This document shows, piece after piece, positions 1 through 8,934 of a stretch of DNA of 64,000 nucleotides. The translations under genes and the position numbers were made by a program. The number at the start of each line of letters is the position of its first letter. Positions within the stretch are counted from its first letter, which is position 1. Source of the stretch: Capnocytophaga leadbetteri (GTDB taxonomy: Bacteria > Bacteroidota > Bacteroidia > Flavobacteriales > Flavobacteriaceae); contig NZ_QBKG01000001.1 in the NCBI RefSeq assembly GCF_003054025.1, forward strand, positions 372,001 through 436,000, read 5' to 3'. The notes under the pieces are model-generated. The model was not told the DNA's origin and made no database searches. It worked only from the letters and a program-made list of their open reading frames with translations.

Positions 1-69
1 ACAGATGAAATACTTGCAGTAGGACTAGATAGAGAGGGAAAAATTACTAGTTTTTCAATTGAATCATAG
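1..69 (+). CDS. C-terminal end of an unknown protein (5' end outside window)
   Basis: The frame open from base 1 encodes 22 residues (TDEILAVGLDREGKITSFS and three more) and stops at TAG 67-69. The fragment is too short to assign a family. The alternating charged and hydrophobic residues look like the end of a real protein. A terminator-like hairpin lies at 167-199, which fits the end of a transcription unit. Confidence 0.45.
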   Translation, partial: TDEILAVGLDREGKITSFSIES

Positions 70-81
70 TCCCCGTAATGA

Positions 82-117
82 TATTAAAAAAAGTCCGAAA
101 AGCAATTTAAAGCTTTT
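82..117 (+). repeat. Left-half copy of the terminator found at 2411-2455
   Basis: The stretch with AAAAAAAGTCCGAAAAGC and CAATTTAAA is nearly identical to the left arm and loop of the terminator after the next gene (2411-2440). Here the right arm (CTTTTCGGACTTTT) is missing and the sequence diverges after GCTTTT. It is therefore a direct repeat flanking the receptor gene. Confidence 0.7.
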
Positions 118-166
118 GTAAATTGCGAATATGAGTTATATCTTCTAAGATATTGAATAGAAAGAT

Positions 167-199
167 AAAACCGAATGAGGAGACTTGTTCGGTTTTTTT
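167..199 (+). terminator. Rho-independent terminator
   Basis: AAAACCGAA (167-175) pairs with TTCGGTTTT (188-196), followed by a T run to 199. It probably ends the transcript of the gene that stops at 69. Its position argues against any start of the downstream receptor before 200. Confidence 0.75.
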
Positions 200-217
200 G
201 TTTTTCAAGTAAGTTAT

Positions 218-249
218 TTTGTATAATTCAAAATAATATTATACTTTTG
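218..249 (+). promoter_or_regulatory. Bacteroidota sigma-A promoter for the TonB receptor
   Basis: TTTG at 218-221 and TACTTTTG at 242-249 are separated by 20 bases. This matches the Bacteroidota -33 TTTG / -7 TAnnTTTG pattern. The ATG at 277 follows with a leader of about 20 bases. Confidence 0.7.
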
Positions 250-276
250 TGCGCTGAAAACTTAAGTGTAATTTTT

Positions 277-2415
277 ATGAAAAGATTTATTTTACCTGTT
301 ATGGTATTATATGCTGCGATTAGTTTGGCACAGAATGAGTATCCTACTTTGGAAAAGGATACTATATCACTCGATGAAATAGTGATTACGGCTAACCGCA
401 TCAAAGAAAAGAAAACAGATGCAGTGGCTAATGTAACTGTTATCGACAAGAAAAAACTACAGCAGTTTATCAAAATAGCTCCTGATATGTCGCACCTGAT
501 AGGGATGGTAGAGCCTGCTATGTCGCTTTCGAGTAATACGACTAATAACCGCTATCAGAACCTACGTGGTCGGGCATTGCTTGTGCTTATTGATGGGATA
601 CCTCAGTCTACCCCACTGCGTGCTACTGACCGCGATATTCGTTCGATAGACCCTGCAGCCGTAGAACGTATTGAGATAATAAAAGGTGCTACTTCTATCT
701 ATGGCAATGGTGCTATAGGAGGTATAATGAATATTGTAACTAAAAAAACGCCTGAAAATACTACTTTTGGCGGACAAACTTCAGTAGGAGCTTCAGCAAG
801 AGATTCTTTTAAAGAAAATAGAGGATTTGGTTATCGCTTCAATCAGCAGTTTTATGGCAATTACAAAGGATTTTCGTACTTAGTAGACGGCGCACTAAAC
901 CAAACAGGGTCGGCTATTGATGGTACAGGTGAATATATTTCGCCTCGCTATGGTTTAGGAGATGTGCGTACTTATAACGGACTGCTAAAACTTGGTTATC
1001 AGTTTGATAAAGACAATAAAGTAGAAGCGATGTATAACTTCTATCAGAGTTTGCAACATACCCCTTTGGTAGCTTCAGGAGGTAAATATTTACAACGCCC
1101 ACGTATAGGGGTGTATGGGGCCAAAGACCCAGCGGCAGAAGATGAGGGAATGCGTTACAACCACAATGCTTATGTGAAATTCAACTCTAACAATATTTTC
1201 AAACACACTGATTTAGAGCTGAGCGCTTTTACCCAACACCAATATACTGTTTTTGATTTTCGCAAGCACAACCCTAGTGCGCCTGCACGTTGGGAAGAAA
1301 CTAGCGGGCAAGCAACTGTAAAAGGGGCGAAATACGGTATTCGCACTCAGCTGATTTCTAAGGTTCTTTTTAGTAATGATATTTTTACCCAATTACTCTA
1401 CGGAGCCGATATGCTAATTGATAAAACGAGTCAGCCGCTAGTAGATGGGCGTTATTGGTTGCCAGAGCTTACCTCGTATAACTCAGCTCCTTTCTTGCAA
1501 ACCAAAACTACTTTTTATCGTTATTACGTGCTTAAAGCAGGGTTACGCTATGATTATATAGATGTATCAGTACCTAACTACGAGGTGCTTAGAGGGCGTA
1601 GAACAGACCCTCGTGTATATGTAAAAGGGGGTGATCTTACTTATAACAACCTTTCGCCTAACATAGGGCTTGCTTATAATCAGTACAAGTATTTTCAACC
1701 ATTTATTTCTTACTCGCAAGGGTTTTCTATTTTTGATTTAGGTCGCACACTGCGTGCAGCCAAAGCTAATGTACTGTCTAAAATCAATACTGAGCCTGTT
1801 AAAACAGATAATTATGAAGTAGGAGCTTATGCAGAGCTGACTAAATACGTACACCTAAGTGGGTCTTATTTTTATACTTACTCGAAGCTCGGTAGTGACC
1901 TGAAAGAGGAAGGAGGTTTTTGGGTAGTAGATAGGAGTCCGCAAAAAGTATATGGTTTTGAAGTAAATGCAGATATTTACCCCACAAAGTGGCTTACTCT
2001 TGGAGGAAGTTTTATTTCTTTTGAAGGGAAGAAAAAAACTACTGAAGACGGAGATTGGGACGGCTATATGAGCGGTATCTCTATTCCTGCCCCTAAAGCA
2101 AGTGCTTATGTGCGAGTAACCCCTACAGAGAGCAGTTACCTGCAAGTGAATTACCTACATACGGGCAATAGAGACCGTTTTGCCCCTAATAATAGGGGAG
2201 TATATACAGAAGGAGAAGGTATTGTTTTTCCTATAGATTTATTCTCGCTTAGTGCAGGTTATACTTTTAATAAGCACTTTTCTTTAGGCTTAGGAGTTGA
2301 AAACCTTGCTGATAAAGTGTATTACACCCCTGCTTCGATGTTAGTAGCACGCGACGCTGAATATGCAAGAGGAAATGGTAGGTACTTTAATCTGAATCTT
2401 ACCTATCGCTATTAA
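277..2415 (+). CDS. TonB-dependent outer membrane receptor (siderophore/metal type)
   Basis: A 712-residue outer membrane receptor for energised uptake of an unknown ligand. It has a signal peptide (MKRFILPVMVLYAAISLAQ), a TonB-box-like stretch (DTISLDEIVITANR) and a plug domain with the conserved LVLIDGIPQ and IERIEIIKG-type segment ending in YGNGAIGGIMNIVTKK. A long beta-barrel follows and ends in an aromatic residue (LNLTYRY). The frame stays open upstream to 175, but that start lies inside a terminator and ahead of a promoter, so ATG 277 is chosen. No SusD partner is adjacent, so a siderophore, haem or metal-chelate receptor is more likely than a glycan receptor. The ligand cannot be read from sequence. 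Confidence 0.85.
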   Translation: MKRFILPVMVLYAAISLAQNEYPTLEKDTISLDEIVITANRIKEKKTDAVANVTVIDKKKLQQFIKIAPDMSHLIGMVEPAMSLSSNTTNNRYQNLRGRALLVLIDGIPQSTPLRATDRDIRSIDPAAVERIEIIKGATSIYGNGAIGGIMNIVTKKTPENTTFGGQTSVGASARDSFKENRGFGYRFNQQFYGNYKGFSYLVDGALNQTGSAIDGTGEYISPRYGLGDVRTYNGLLKLGYQFDKDNKVEAMYNFYQSLQHTPLVASGGKYLQRPRIGVYGAKDPAAEDEGMRYNHNAYVKFNSNNIFKHTDLELSAFTQHQYTVFDFRKHNPSAPARWEETSGQATVKGAKYGIRTQLISKVLFSNDIFTQLLYGADMLIDKTSQPLVDGRYWLPELTSYNSAPFLQTKTTFYRYYVLKAGLRYDYIDVSVPNYEVLRGRRTDPRVYVKGGDLTYNNLSPNIGLAYNQYKYFQPFISYSQGFSIFDLGRTLRAAKANVLSKINTEPVKTDNYEVGAYAELTKYVHLSGSYFYTYSKLGSDLKEEGGFWVVDRSPQKVYGFEVNADIYPTKWLTLGGSFISFEGKKKTTEDGDWDGYMSGISIPAPKASAYVRVTPTESSYLQVNYLHTGNRDRFAPNNRGVYTEGEGIVFPIDLFSLSAGYTFNKHFSLGLGVENLADKVYYTPASMLVARDAEYARGNGRYFNLNLTYRY

Positions 2416-2416
2416 A

Positions 2417-2457
2417 AAAAAGTCCGAAAAGCAATTTAAAACTTTTCGGACTTTTTT
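2417..2457 (+). terminator. Strong Rho-independent terminator
   Basis: AAAAGTCCGAAAAG pairs with CTTTTCGGACTTTT around a CAATTTAAAA loop, and a T run follows. It lies between the receptor (plus) and sodA (minus) and can work on both strands because both flanks are A/T tracts. Confidence 0.85.
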
Positions 2458-2481
2458 CTTATTAACCCTTTTTAAAAATCA

Positions 2482-3090
2482 TTATTTGCCAGCAGCGTAT
2501 AGAGCTGCTACTTTTTCCCAGTTGATAACGTTGAAAAACGCTTCGATATAGTCAGGACGGCGGTTTTGATAGTGTAGGTAATAGGCGTGTTCCCATACGT
2601 CTAAGCCTAATATTGGCTGTCCGCTGCAGCCTGTACCAGGCATTAGAGGGTTGTCTTGATTAGGAGTAGAGCATACCTCTACTTTTCCGCCTTTGTGCAC
2701 GCATAGCCAAGCCCAGCCAGAACCGAAACGAGTAGCAGCAGCCTTGCTGAAAGCCTCTTTGAAGCCTTCGAAACTACCAAAAGCCTCGTCGATAGCCTTA
2801 GCTAACTCGCCAGTAGGTTTGCCACCGCCATTAGGACTCATTACTTCCCAGAAAAGGTTGTGGTTGTAGAATCCGCCAGCGTTGTTGCGTAGGGCTGCGT
2901 TATTCATATCAAGGTTTTGTAGTATTTCTTCGATAGATTTTCCTTCAACCCCAGCAGGCGCAAGGGCTGCGTTGAGGTTAGTAGTGTAAGCGTTATGGTG
3001 CTTAGTATGGTGTATTTCCATAGTACGAGCATCGATATAAGGCTCAAGCGCCTCATAAGCATACGGTAATTTAGGTAATGTGAATGCCAT
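2482..3090 (-). CDS. sodA: Superoxide dismutase, Mn-type (Fe/Mn family)
   Basis: A 202-residue cytoplasmic enzyme that dismutates superoxide to oxygen and peroxide. Visible metal ligands are His27 in MEIHHTKHH, the His of FYNHNLFW, and Asp and His of LDVWEHAYY. The stretches QDNPLM and RFGSGWAWL are typical of the Mn-type branch, though cambialistic use of iron is possible in this phylum. The frame extends to 3162, but the first 24 codons lie over the promoter; the ATG at 3090 starts the usual [13 protein letters not shown]-terminus. It is single-gene, divergent from the sulfatase genes, and ends at a shared terminator. Confidence 0.95.
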   Translation of the reverse strand: MAFTLPKLPYAYEALEPYIDARTMEIHHTKHHNAYTTNLNAALAPAGVEGKSIEEILQNLDMNNAALRNNAGGFYNHNLFWEVMSPNGGGKPTGELAKAIDEAFGSFEGFKEAFSKAAATRFGSGWAWLCVHKGGKVEVCSTPNQDNPLMPGTGCSGQPILGLDVWEHAYYLHYQNRRPDYIEAFFNVINWEKVAALYAAGK

Positions 3091-3120
3091 AGTTTTATTA
3101 GATTTTATTTTAATATGGTG

Positions 3121-3128
3121 CAAAGATA
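3121..3128 (-). promoter_or_regulatory. -7 element for sodA
   Basis: On the minus strand the sequence reads TATCTTTG, matching TAnnTTTG, about 30 bases upstream of the sodA ATG. No clear -33 TTG is seen. Confidence 0.55.
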
Positions 3129-3202
3129 CTCCATATCTTCTTATGTAGTAGCATTTTATCATTGTTTTTATCTATAAAAGAATAATTATCACTTATGAAT
3201 GC

Positions 3203-3232
3203 TTGCAACTAAGAAAATATTTTTTACTTTTG
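3203..3232 (+). promoter_or_regulatory. Promoter for the sulfatase pair
   Basis: TTG at 3203-3205 and TACTTTTG at 3225-3232 with a 19-base spacer fit the Bacteroidota consensus. The ATG at 3258 is 25 bases downstream. Confidence 0.7.
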
Positions 3233-3257
3233 CCGAGAAAACCAAACATTCATTTTT

Positions 3258-4784
3258 ATGAAAAAATACGTATTGACACTCTTATGTCCGTTATGGCTTG
3301 TCGCTCAAACTCAGAAACCAGTGGCAACGCCAGAGAAACCCAATGTAATTATAGTTATCGCTGATGATTTGGGCTATGGCGACCTGAGTTGCTATGGTGA
3401 GAAGACCATTCATACCCCTGCGGTAGATGCGCTCGCTAAGCAAGGGTTACGCTTTACGAATGCTCATACCACAGCGGCTACTTGTACGCCCTCGCGCTAT
3501 TCGTTGCTGACAGGGCTTTATAACTGGCGACGCAACGATACGGGTATAGCTGATGGCGATGCTGCTATGGTGATACGCCCTGAGCAGACTACTATAGCTG
3601 ACCTTTTTAAAACAGCGGGCTACACCACAGGGGCTATCGGCAAATGGCACTTAGGTTTAGGTGCTGAAAAAGGAGGGCAAGACTGGAATGGTTTTATCAG
3701 CCCAGGGGCATCGGATATAGGTTTTGACTACTCTTACCTAATGGCGGCTACGGCTGACCGCGTGCCTTGTGTGTGGATAGAAAATCAGCGGGTAGCGAAT
3801 TACGACCCTTCAGCACCCATAAGCGTGAGCTATCGCGCACCTTTTGAGGGACAACCTACAGGAAAGAACAACCCTGAACTACTCACTAAACTGAAACCTT
3901 CGCCCAATCACGGACACAATCAGGCTATTGTAAATGGTATTTCGCGCATAGGCTATATGAAAGGAGGCGGTAAAGCCCTCTGGACTGATGAGTTTATAGC
4001 CGATACTATCGTAGCTAAAACAGTGCAATACATAAACAAACACAAGAACGAGCCTTTCTTTTTGTACGTAGGTACTAACGATGTGCACGTGCCGCGCTAC
4101 CCTAATCGGCGTTTTGCTGGCAAAAGTGGTATGGGCTATAGAGGTGATGTGATTTTGCAATTCGATTGGACAATAGGCGAGATAGTGAAAGCCCTTAAAG
4201 ATAATAAGATTTTTGACAATACGCTCCTTATCGTTTGCAGCGATAATGGCCCAGTGATAGATGACGGCTATCAAGACCAAGCAGAAGCGCTTTTGGGCAA
4301 GCATCGCCCTTGGGGAAAGTTTCACAATCACGGGGGTAAGTACAGCAATTACGAAGCGGGTACGCGTGTGCCTTTTATCGTTAGTTATCCTAAAAAAGTG
4401 AAGCGTGGGGTTAGCGATGCGGCATTCTCGCAAATAGACCTCTTTGCTTCGTTGGCCGCTTTTATAGGCAAGCCTGTGCCGGCAGGAGCCGCGACGGACA
4501 GTGCTAACTACCTCAATGCCTTATTAGGTAAAGACAAGAAAGGTCGCCCTTACATAATAGCTTCCGGAGGCTCTCTTTCTATCACCGTAGCGCGTTGGAA
4601 ATACGTAGCGCCTAATAACTACAATGCTTATCAACCACTGACCCGCACTGATTTGGGCAACTACCCCGAAGAGCGTCTGTACGACCTACAAGAAGACCCT
4701 ATGGAGCTTGCCAATGTGGCTAAAGACTACCCAGATGTAGTAGCAACCCTTAAAACCTTGCTAGACAAAGAGAAAAACAAATAA
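3258..4784 (+). CDS. Secreted type I (Cys) sulfatase, arylsulfatase family
   Basis: A 508-residue sulfatase of the alkaline phosphatase superfamily with an N-terminal signal peptide (MKKYVLTLLCPLWLVAQ). IADDLGYGDLSCYG supplies the metal-binding Asp pair. CTPSR at residues 76-80 is the formylglycine modification motif, with Cys76 oxidised by a maturase that is not in this window. GKWHLG and CSDNGPV are the later conserved blocks. The family hydrolyses sulfate esters; for oral or gut Bacteroidota the usual substrates are sulfated mucin or glycosaminoglycan glycans, but this enzyme's substrate is unknown. It is 12 bases upstream of a second sulfatase and presumably co-transcribed. Confidence 0.9.
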   Translation: MKKYVLTLLCPLWLVAQTQKPVATPEKPNVIIVIADDLGYGDLSCYGEKTIHTPAVDALAKQGLRFTNAHTTAATCTPSRYSLLTGLYNWRRNDTGIADGDAAMVIRPEQTTIADLFKTAGYTTGAIGKWHLGLGAEKGGQDWNGFISPGASDIGFDYSYLMAATADRVPCVWIENQRVANYDPSAPISVSYRAPFEGQPTGKNNPELLTKLKPSPNHGHNQAIVNGISRIGYMKGGGKALWTDEFIADTIVAKTVQYINKHKNEPFFLYVGTNDVHVPRYPNRRFAGKSGMGYRGDVILQFDWTIGEIVKALKDNKIFDNTLLIVCSDNGPVIDDGYQDQAEALLGKHRPWGKFHNHGGKYSNYEAGTRVPFIVSYPKKVKRGVSDAAFSQIDLFASLAAFIGKPVPAGAATDSANYLNALLGKDKKGRPYIIASGGSLSITVARWKYVAPNNYNAYQPLTRTDLGNYPEERLYDLQEDPMELANVAKDYPDVVATLKTLLDKEKNK

Positions 4785-4796
4785 TATCAACCTTAT

Positions 4797-6230
4797 ATGA
4801 AAAGAATTATTACCGCACTTGCGCTGCTGCTTGCTGTTCCGCTAATGGCACAGACCAAGCACCCTAACGTGATATTTGTGCTTGCTGATGATTTGGGTTA
4901 TGGAGACATAGAGCCATATGGGCAACAGATTATTAAAACCCCTCATCTTAGTCAACTGGCTAATGAGGGAATGAAGTTTACTCAGTTTTACACCGGTACG
5001 GCTGTGTGTGCCCCTTCGCGCGCTTCGTTTATGACGGGGCAAACAACCGGTGAAACCCACATCAGAGGTAACAGAGAGGTAAGAGAGCCTATAGATGGAC
5101 AAGCACCTATCTTGGCTGGTGCGCCCTCTGTTGCTCAACTTTTTAAACAAGCGGGTTATCGCACGGGTTGTTTTGGTAAGTGGGGCTTAGGTACGCCCGA
5201 CTCTGAAGGCAATCCGCTAAAGCAAGGATTTGATACTTTCTTTGGCTACAATTCGCAGTTCCGCGCTCATCGCCGTTATCCTGCTTATCTGTGGCACGAC
5301 AACGAGAAGGTGATGATACCCGAAAATGGCAATTACGAGCGCCAAGAGGTTTATGCTGAAGACCTTATACAACAGCATATACTGCAATACATAGGCGCCC
5401 AAACTACTGATACTCCTTTCTTTATGTGGCTGACCTACACGCTGCCGCACGCTGAGCTGGTAGTGCCTAATGATAGTATTTATCAGCAATACCAACACCT
5501 GCCTAAACGCCCATACAAAGGACACGACTACAGCGGTATAACAGACAAGCCTTTTGGTTGGGCAGGCTATATGTCGCAACCCGATACCTATGGTACTTAT
5601 GCGGCAATGGTAAGCCGTTTGGATTGGTATGTAGGGCAAATACGCAAAACGTTAAAAGCTAAAGGATTGGAAGACGATACTATTATCATCTTTGCCAGCG
5701 ATAATGGGGCGCATCGCGAAGGAGGTGCTGACCCTAAGTTCTTTAACTCATCGGCAGGCTTGCGCGGCATTAAGCGCGACCTATACGAGGGTGGTATTCG
5801 CACTCCGTATATAGTGTATTGGAAAGGCAAGGTGAAAGCCGGTAGCGTGTCTGACCACGTAGGGGCTTTTTGGGATATGATGCCTACCTTTGCTGAAATT
5901 ACAGGGCAAAAACTCGCTGCTACCCCTCACCAAGTGTCATTTTTGCCTACGCTTTTGGGTAAAAAGCAGAAAGCCCATAAATATCTTTATTGGGAGTTTC
6001 ACGAAGAGGGCGGTAAGCAAGCGGTGCGCTATAAGCACTGGAAGGGTGTGCGCCTAAATGTGAATAAAGATAAGGAAGCACCTATTGAGCTATACGACCT
6101 GCGCACTGACCCTGCTGAGCAGCACAACCTTGCAGAGCAATACCCTAAGGTAGTGAAGAAGATGAAGAAAATAATGAGTGAGGCGCATACTCGCTCTGAT
6201 CTTTTCCCTTTTCAGTGGGAGAGAAAATAA
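4797..6230 (+). CDS. Secreted type I (Cys) sulfatase, second of a tandem pair
   Basis: A 477-residue sulfatase with a signal peptide (MKRIITALALLLAVPLMAQ). It carries LADDLGYGDIEPYG, the formylglycine motif CAPSR starting at Cys71, the GKWGLG block and FASDNGAHREGG. It resembles its upstream neighbour in layout but differs in sequence, so this is probably an old duplication with different specificity. The Cys form of the motif needs a formylglycine-generating or anaerobic radical-SAM maturase encoded elsewhere. It is probably the last gene of a two-gene operon, since the next gene follows after 31 bases without a clear promoter. Confidence 0.9.
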   Translation: MKRIITALALLLAVPLMAQTKHPNVIFVLADDLGYGDIEPYGQQIIKTPHLSQLANEGMKFTQFYTGTAVCAPSRASFMTGQTTGETHIRGNREVREPIDGQAPILAGAPSVAQLFKQAGYRTGCFGKWGLGTPDSEGNPLKQGFDTFFGYNSQFRAHRRYPAYLWHDNEKVMIPENGNYERQEVYAEDLIQQHILQYIGAQTTDTPFFMWLTYTLPHAELVVPNDSIYQQYQHLPKRPYKGHDYSGITDKPFGWAGYMSQPDTYGTYAAMVSRLDWYVGQIRKTLKAKGLEDDTIIIFASDNGAHREGGADPKFFNSSAGLRGIKRDLYEGGIRTPYIVYWKGKVKAGSVSDHVGAFWDMMPTFAEITGQKLAATPHQVSFLPTLLGKKQKAHKYLYWEFHEEGGKQAVRYKHWKGVRLNVNKDKEAPIELYDLRTDPAEQHNLAEQYPKVVKKMKKIMSEAHTRSDLFPFQWERK

Positions 6231-6261
6231 TGTATTTTTTAGTAATTAACAATTAAATAAT

Positions 6262-7320
6262 ATGAAAAAAGTAATCCTCTTAATTGCCCTATTGTGGGGC
6301 GGTGCGCTGTGCGCTCAGAATCCTTTTGAAAAGGAAATTTTGCAATCGAAGTACGCTATTGACTCGATAGTGATGAGTGAAAGAGCTCTCTTTAGAACTA
6401 AGAGCAATGTAATAGACAGTCTGCTCAAAGAGAAGAAGATAGACAGAGTGACCCATAGCAAGCTCTACGGTGAGCTCTCTGCCACTCGTGATAGGAATAT
6501 CAAGCTTAAAACTTATGCTGAAGGGCAACGTTTAGCCGAGCTTATCCGTCAGAAAGCCCCAACTATCAATATTGATAGCATTGCGGCTATCCCTACGGAT
6601 ACTTTTGCCACTAAACACCTCTCTCAAGAGATGCTACAGAAGATGAGTACCCTTGATACGATAGCTAATAAGCCTAAAACGGAGAAAGCCTCTGAAGATG
6701 ATAAAGACAGTGCTAAAATTAATGTTTATGGCGCTATGGGCTTTTATATTCCTTCGGATAACAAACCCTATTCTTTTTTAGGCTCGCGTACGATAGAGTT
6801 CGGTATCTATAACACAATGTACTTGCAAAAAAATAATGAACACCTACGGCTACGCTTTGGGCTTTCGTGGGTGCACCATAAGTTGCGAATGAAAGATAAT
6901 CAGTACTACGTGCTTAATGAGGGGAAGCCTACCCTTACGCCTTTCCCCAGTGAGACCTCGAAGCTGTTGTTGCGCACTCAATACCTTATGTTGCCGTTAG
7001 ACCTATACTGGGATAGCGAACCTAAGACTGCTAATAAGAAAGGGTTTCATTTCTCGAAAGAGCGATTTTTTAGAGGTAGTATAGGGCTATACGCAGGTTA
7101 CTTGCTTGATAGCAATCAGAAAATGCTGTATAAAGCTAATGATATTCGCTATCGCAGCGTAATGCGCACCGACCTGAATATCAACCCTTGGATTTATGGT
7201 CTTTCAGCTTCTGTAGGTTATAATAAAATCTACTCGTTTTACTTCCGCTACCAGCTTTCGCCTCTCTTTAAAAGCGGAAATGACGGCGCTTTCACTGTAG
7301 GAATTCAAATATTAAAATAG
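6262..7320 (+). CDS. Exported protein with helical N-terminus and predicted beta-barrel
   Basis: A 352-residue protein with a signal peptide (MKKVILLIALLWGGALCAQ). Residues about 20-110 are charged and helical (repeated IDSIV/IDSLL and K/E-rich segments). The C-terminal part has alternating aromatic strands ending in FTVGIQILK, like an outer membrane barrel. It is a paralogue of the 371-residue protein at 9698: both share the IDSIV start, a GLSW..KL.MK segment, a later P.PxET stretch and the ending VGI. No named family is recognised. The ECF sigma module lies between the two paralogues. Confidence 0.7.
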   Translation: MKKVILLIALLWGGALCAQNPFEKEILQSKYAIDSIVMSERALFRTKSNVIDSLLKEKKIDRVTHSKLYGELSATRDRNIKLKTYAEGQRLAELIRQKAPTINIDSIAAIPTDTFATKHLSQEMLQKMSTLDTIANKPKTEKASEDDKDSAKINVYGAMGFYIPSDNKPYSFLGSRTIEFGIYNTMYLQKNNEHLRLRFGLSWVHHKLRMKDNQYYVLNEGKPTLTPFPSETSKLLLRTQYLMLPLDLYWDSEPKTANKKGFHFSKERFFRGSIGLYAGYLLDSNQKMLYKANDIRYRSVMRTDLNINPWIYGLSASVGYNKIYSFYFRYQLSPLFKSGNDGAFTVGIQILK

Positions 7321-7463
7321 TCGTTAGTGTTTAGTCGTTAGTCGTTAGAAAGTGACTGACTAAACACTAACAATTAATGGCTAATAGCTAGAGACTAACG
7401 ACTAACGACTAATTACTAGGGACTAACGACTAATTACTAACGACTAGCGACTAACAACTAATA
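7321..7463. repeat. Intergenic array of GACTAACGACTAA-type words
   Basis: About 140 bases are built almost wholly from variants of CGTTAGT / ACTAACGACTAA / ACTAATTACTA in both orientations. The first 45 bases carry the inverted form (GTCGTTAGTCGTTAG) and the rest the direct form, so the transcript could fold. No gene is visible in it. Confidence 0.8.
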
Positions 7464-7468
7464 ACAAA

Positions 7469-8305
7469 ATGAAACATATATTTTTAATTTTCTTTATAAC
7501 TGTTGTGCTGCCGATAGGGGCGCAGCAGCGTGTGGTATCGGAGCATCACACTCCTATAGAATATGTCAATATCGGGGTTGTAGGTACTAACAAAGGCATT
7601 ATTAGCGATGAAAACGGTAACTTCTCTTTAGATAAGCTACACGCTGCCCCTACTGATAGCATCTACTTTTCGCATATCAGCTACAAACACAAGGTGGTAG
7701 CCTATAAGGATATCAAGCAGCAAGTAGTGCTGAAAGAAGCCAACATACAGCTACCTACTACTACCCTAAAGGTTAAAAAACCGCGTATTCGCAACATAAA
7801 AGACAAAGGTACGTCGATGCCTATAGACCTTTATGGCGGTATGAATACCTACTTCTCGCCTTATGGCAGTAAAGGACTTAATAGCGAGTTAGGCGATTTT
7901 ATCACCCTAAAGAAAGACGCCCAGCTGACCGAGTTTAACCTTGAAGTGAGTGAATCGTCTTTCTACTTAGTAACGGTGCGGGTAGTGGTCTATCAGTATA
8001 AAAAAGAAAAAGACAAACACATTTTCACCCCTTTGCTCGAAAAACCTATTTATATAGAAATATATCCTTCGGAAAAGAAACAGACCTTTACTGAAAAGCT
8101 ATCGGTATTTGCCCCCAAAGGCGATATATGGGTAGGTTATCAGTTTGTAGAAGTACGCGGCAAAGACGATGCCCGTATCTACTTTAATGCTACTACCGAC
8201 AAGTGCTACATACGCTTTGCTGATAATCAAGTCAGAGAAGTCAATCTCGGTGCAGGTATGCCTTTTACCGTTAAAGGTTATGACTACGAAGTGATTAGCA
8301 AATGA
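7469..8305 (+). CDS. Exported protein with carboxypeptidase-regulatory-like domain
   Basis: A 278-residue protein with a signal peptide (MKHIFLIFFITVVLPIGAQ). Residues about 25-95 resemble the CarboxypepD_reg-like beta-sandwich (PIEYVNIGVVGTNKGIISDENGNFSLDKL), common at the N-terminus of Bacteroidota surface proteins and receptors. The remainder has no barrel and no recognised domain. The very end of the gene reads ATTAGCAAATGA, the same word as in the terminator and other sites downstream. The function is unknown. Confidence 0.7.
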   Translation: MKHIFLIFFITVVLPIGAQQRVVSEHHTPIEYVNIGVVGTNKGIISDENGNFSLDKLHAAPTDSIYFSHISYKHKVVAYKDIKQQVVLKEANIQLPTTTLKVKKPRIRNIKDKGTSMPIDLYGGMNTYFSPYGSKGLNSELGDFITLKKDAQLTEFNLEVSESSFYLVTVRVVVYQYKKEKDKHIFTPLLEKPIYIEIYPSEKKQTFTEKLSVFAPKGDIWVGYQFVEVRGKDDARIYFNATTDKCYIRFADNQVREVNLGAGMPFTVKGYDYEVISK

Positions 8306-8323
8306 GTCGATTAGCCAATTAGT

Positions 8324-8357
8324 AAATTAGCAAATGACTCATTTGCTAATTTTTTTT
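8324..8357 (+). terminator. Rho-independent terminator built from ATTAGCAAATGA arms
   Basis: AAATTAGCAAATGA (8324-8337) pairs perfectly with TCATTTGCTAATTT (8339-8352), followed by T residues to 8357. It ends the preceding transcript and isolates the sigma factor gene. Confidence 0.8.
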
Positions 8358-8418
8358 GCCTTAATTACAACCTTTTTATTTTTTCTTCGTTTATAAGAGT
8401 GAATTAGCAAATCAATTT

Positions 8419-8934
8419 ATGCATCTTCTAATACAAAAAGCAAAACAACAAGATCGCTTGGCACAGAAGCAGTTGTACGACCAGTACGCTGCTTCGCTGC
8501 TCAGCGTATGCAGACTGTATATCAGCGATGCCCATTTTGCTGAAGATGTGTTGCTAAGAGCTTTTTTTAAGATACTCACCCATATTGATAGCTATCAAGA
8601 GCAAGAGCATTTTTACGCTTGGATGCGCCGCATCACTGTAAATGAGTGTATTGACTTTTTGCGCAGCAAAACCCAAAAAGTAGCCCTTGCCGATTGGAAC
8701 GACACCTATGACAGTATAGACGACACCGATTTAGACTCGTACGCTTTTGAAGAAAGCCAAATACAACAATTTATAGACCAGTTGCCTGCCGCTAGTAGAG
8801 CTGTTTTTAACCTTTACGTGTTTGAAGACTACTCGCATAAGCAAATAGCCGCTGAATTAGGGATCAGTGAAGGTACTTCAAAATCGCAATTGGCTTATGC
8901 TAAGAAAAGACTAAAACAAATGGTAAATGAATAA
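8419..8934 (+). CDS. ECF-type RNA polymerase sigma-70 family factor
   Basis: A 171-residue sigma factor. Region 2 runs from about residue 8 to 75 (FAEDVLLRAFFKILTHIDSY, then FYAWMRRITVNECIDFLRSK). Region 4 is about 115-168, with LPAASRAVFNLYVFEDYSHKQIAAELGIS and the recognition helix SEGTSKSQLAYAKKRLK. There is no region 1 or 3, as expected for group 4 factors. It overlaps the next gene by 8 bases, so the two are translationally coupled. The partner looks like its anti-sigma factor, which suggests an envelope-responsive regulon; the targets are unknown. Confidence 0.9.
   Translation: MHLLIQKAKQQDRLAQKQLYDQYAASLLSVCRLYISDAHFAEDVLLRAFFKILTHIDSYQEQEHFYAWMRRITVNECIDFLRSKTQKVALADWNDTYDSIDDTDLDSYAFEESQIQQFIDQLPAASRAVFNLYVFEDYSHKQIAAELGISEGTSKSQLAYAKKRLKQMVNE

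Noticed and set aside
175-276. Earlier start for the first TonB receptor
   Set aside because: It would lie within a terminator hairpin and upstream of a promoter; the signal peptide begins at 277.
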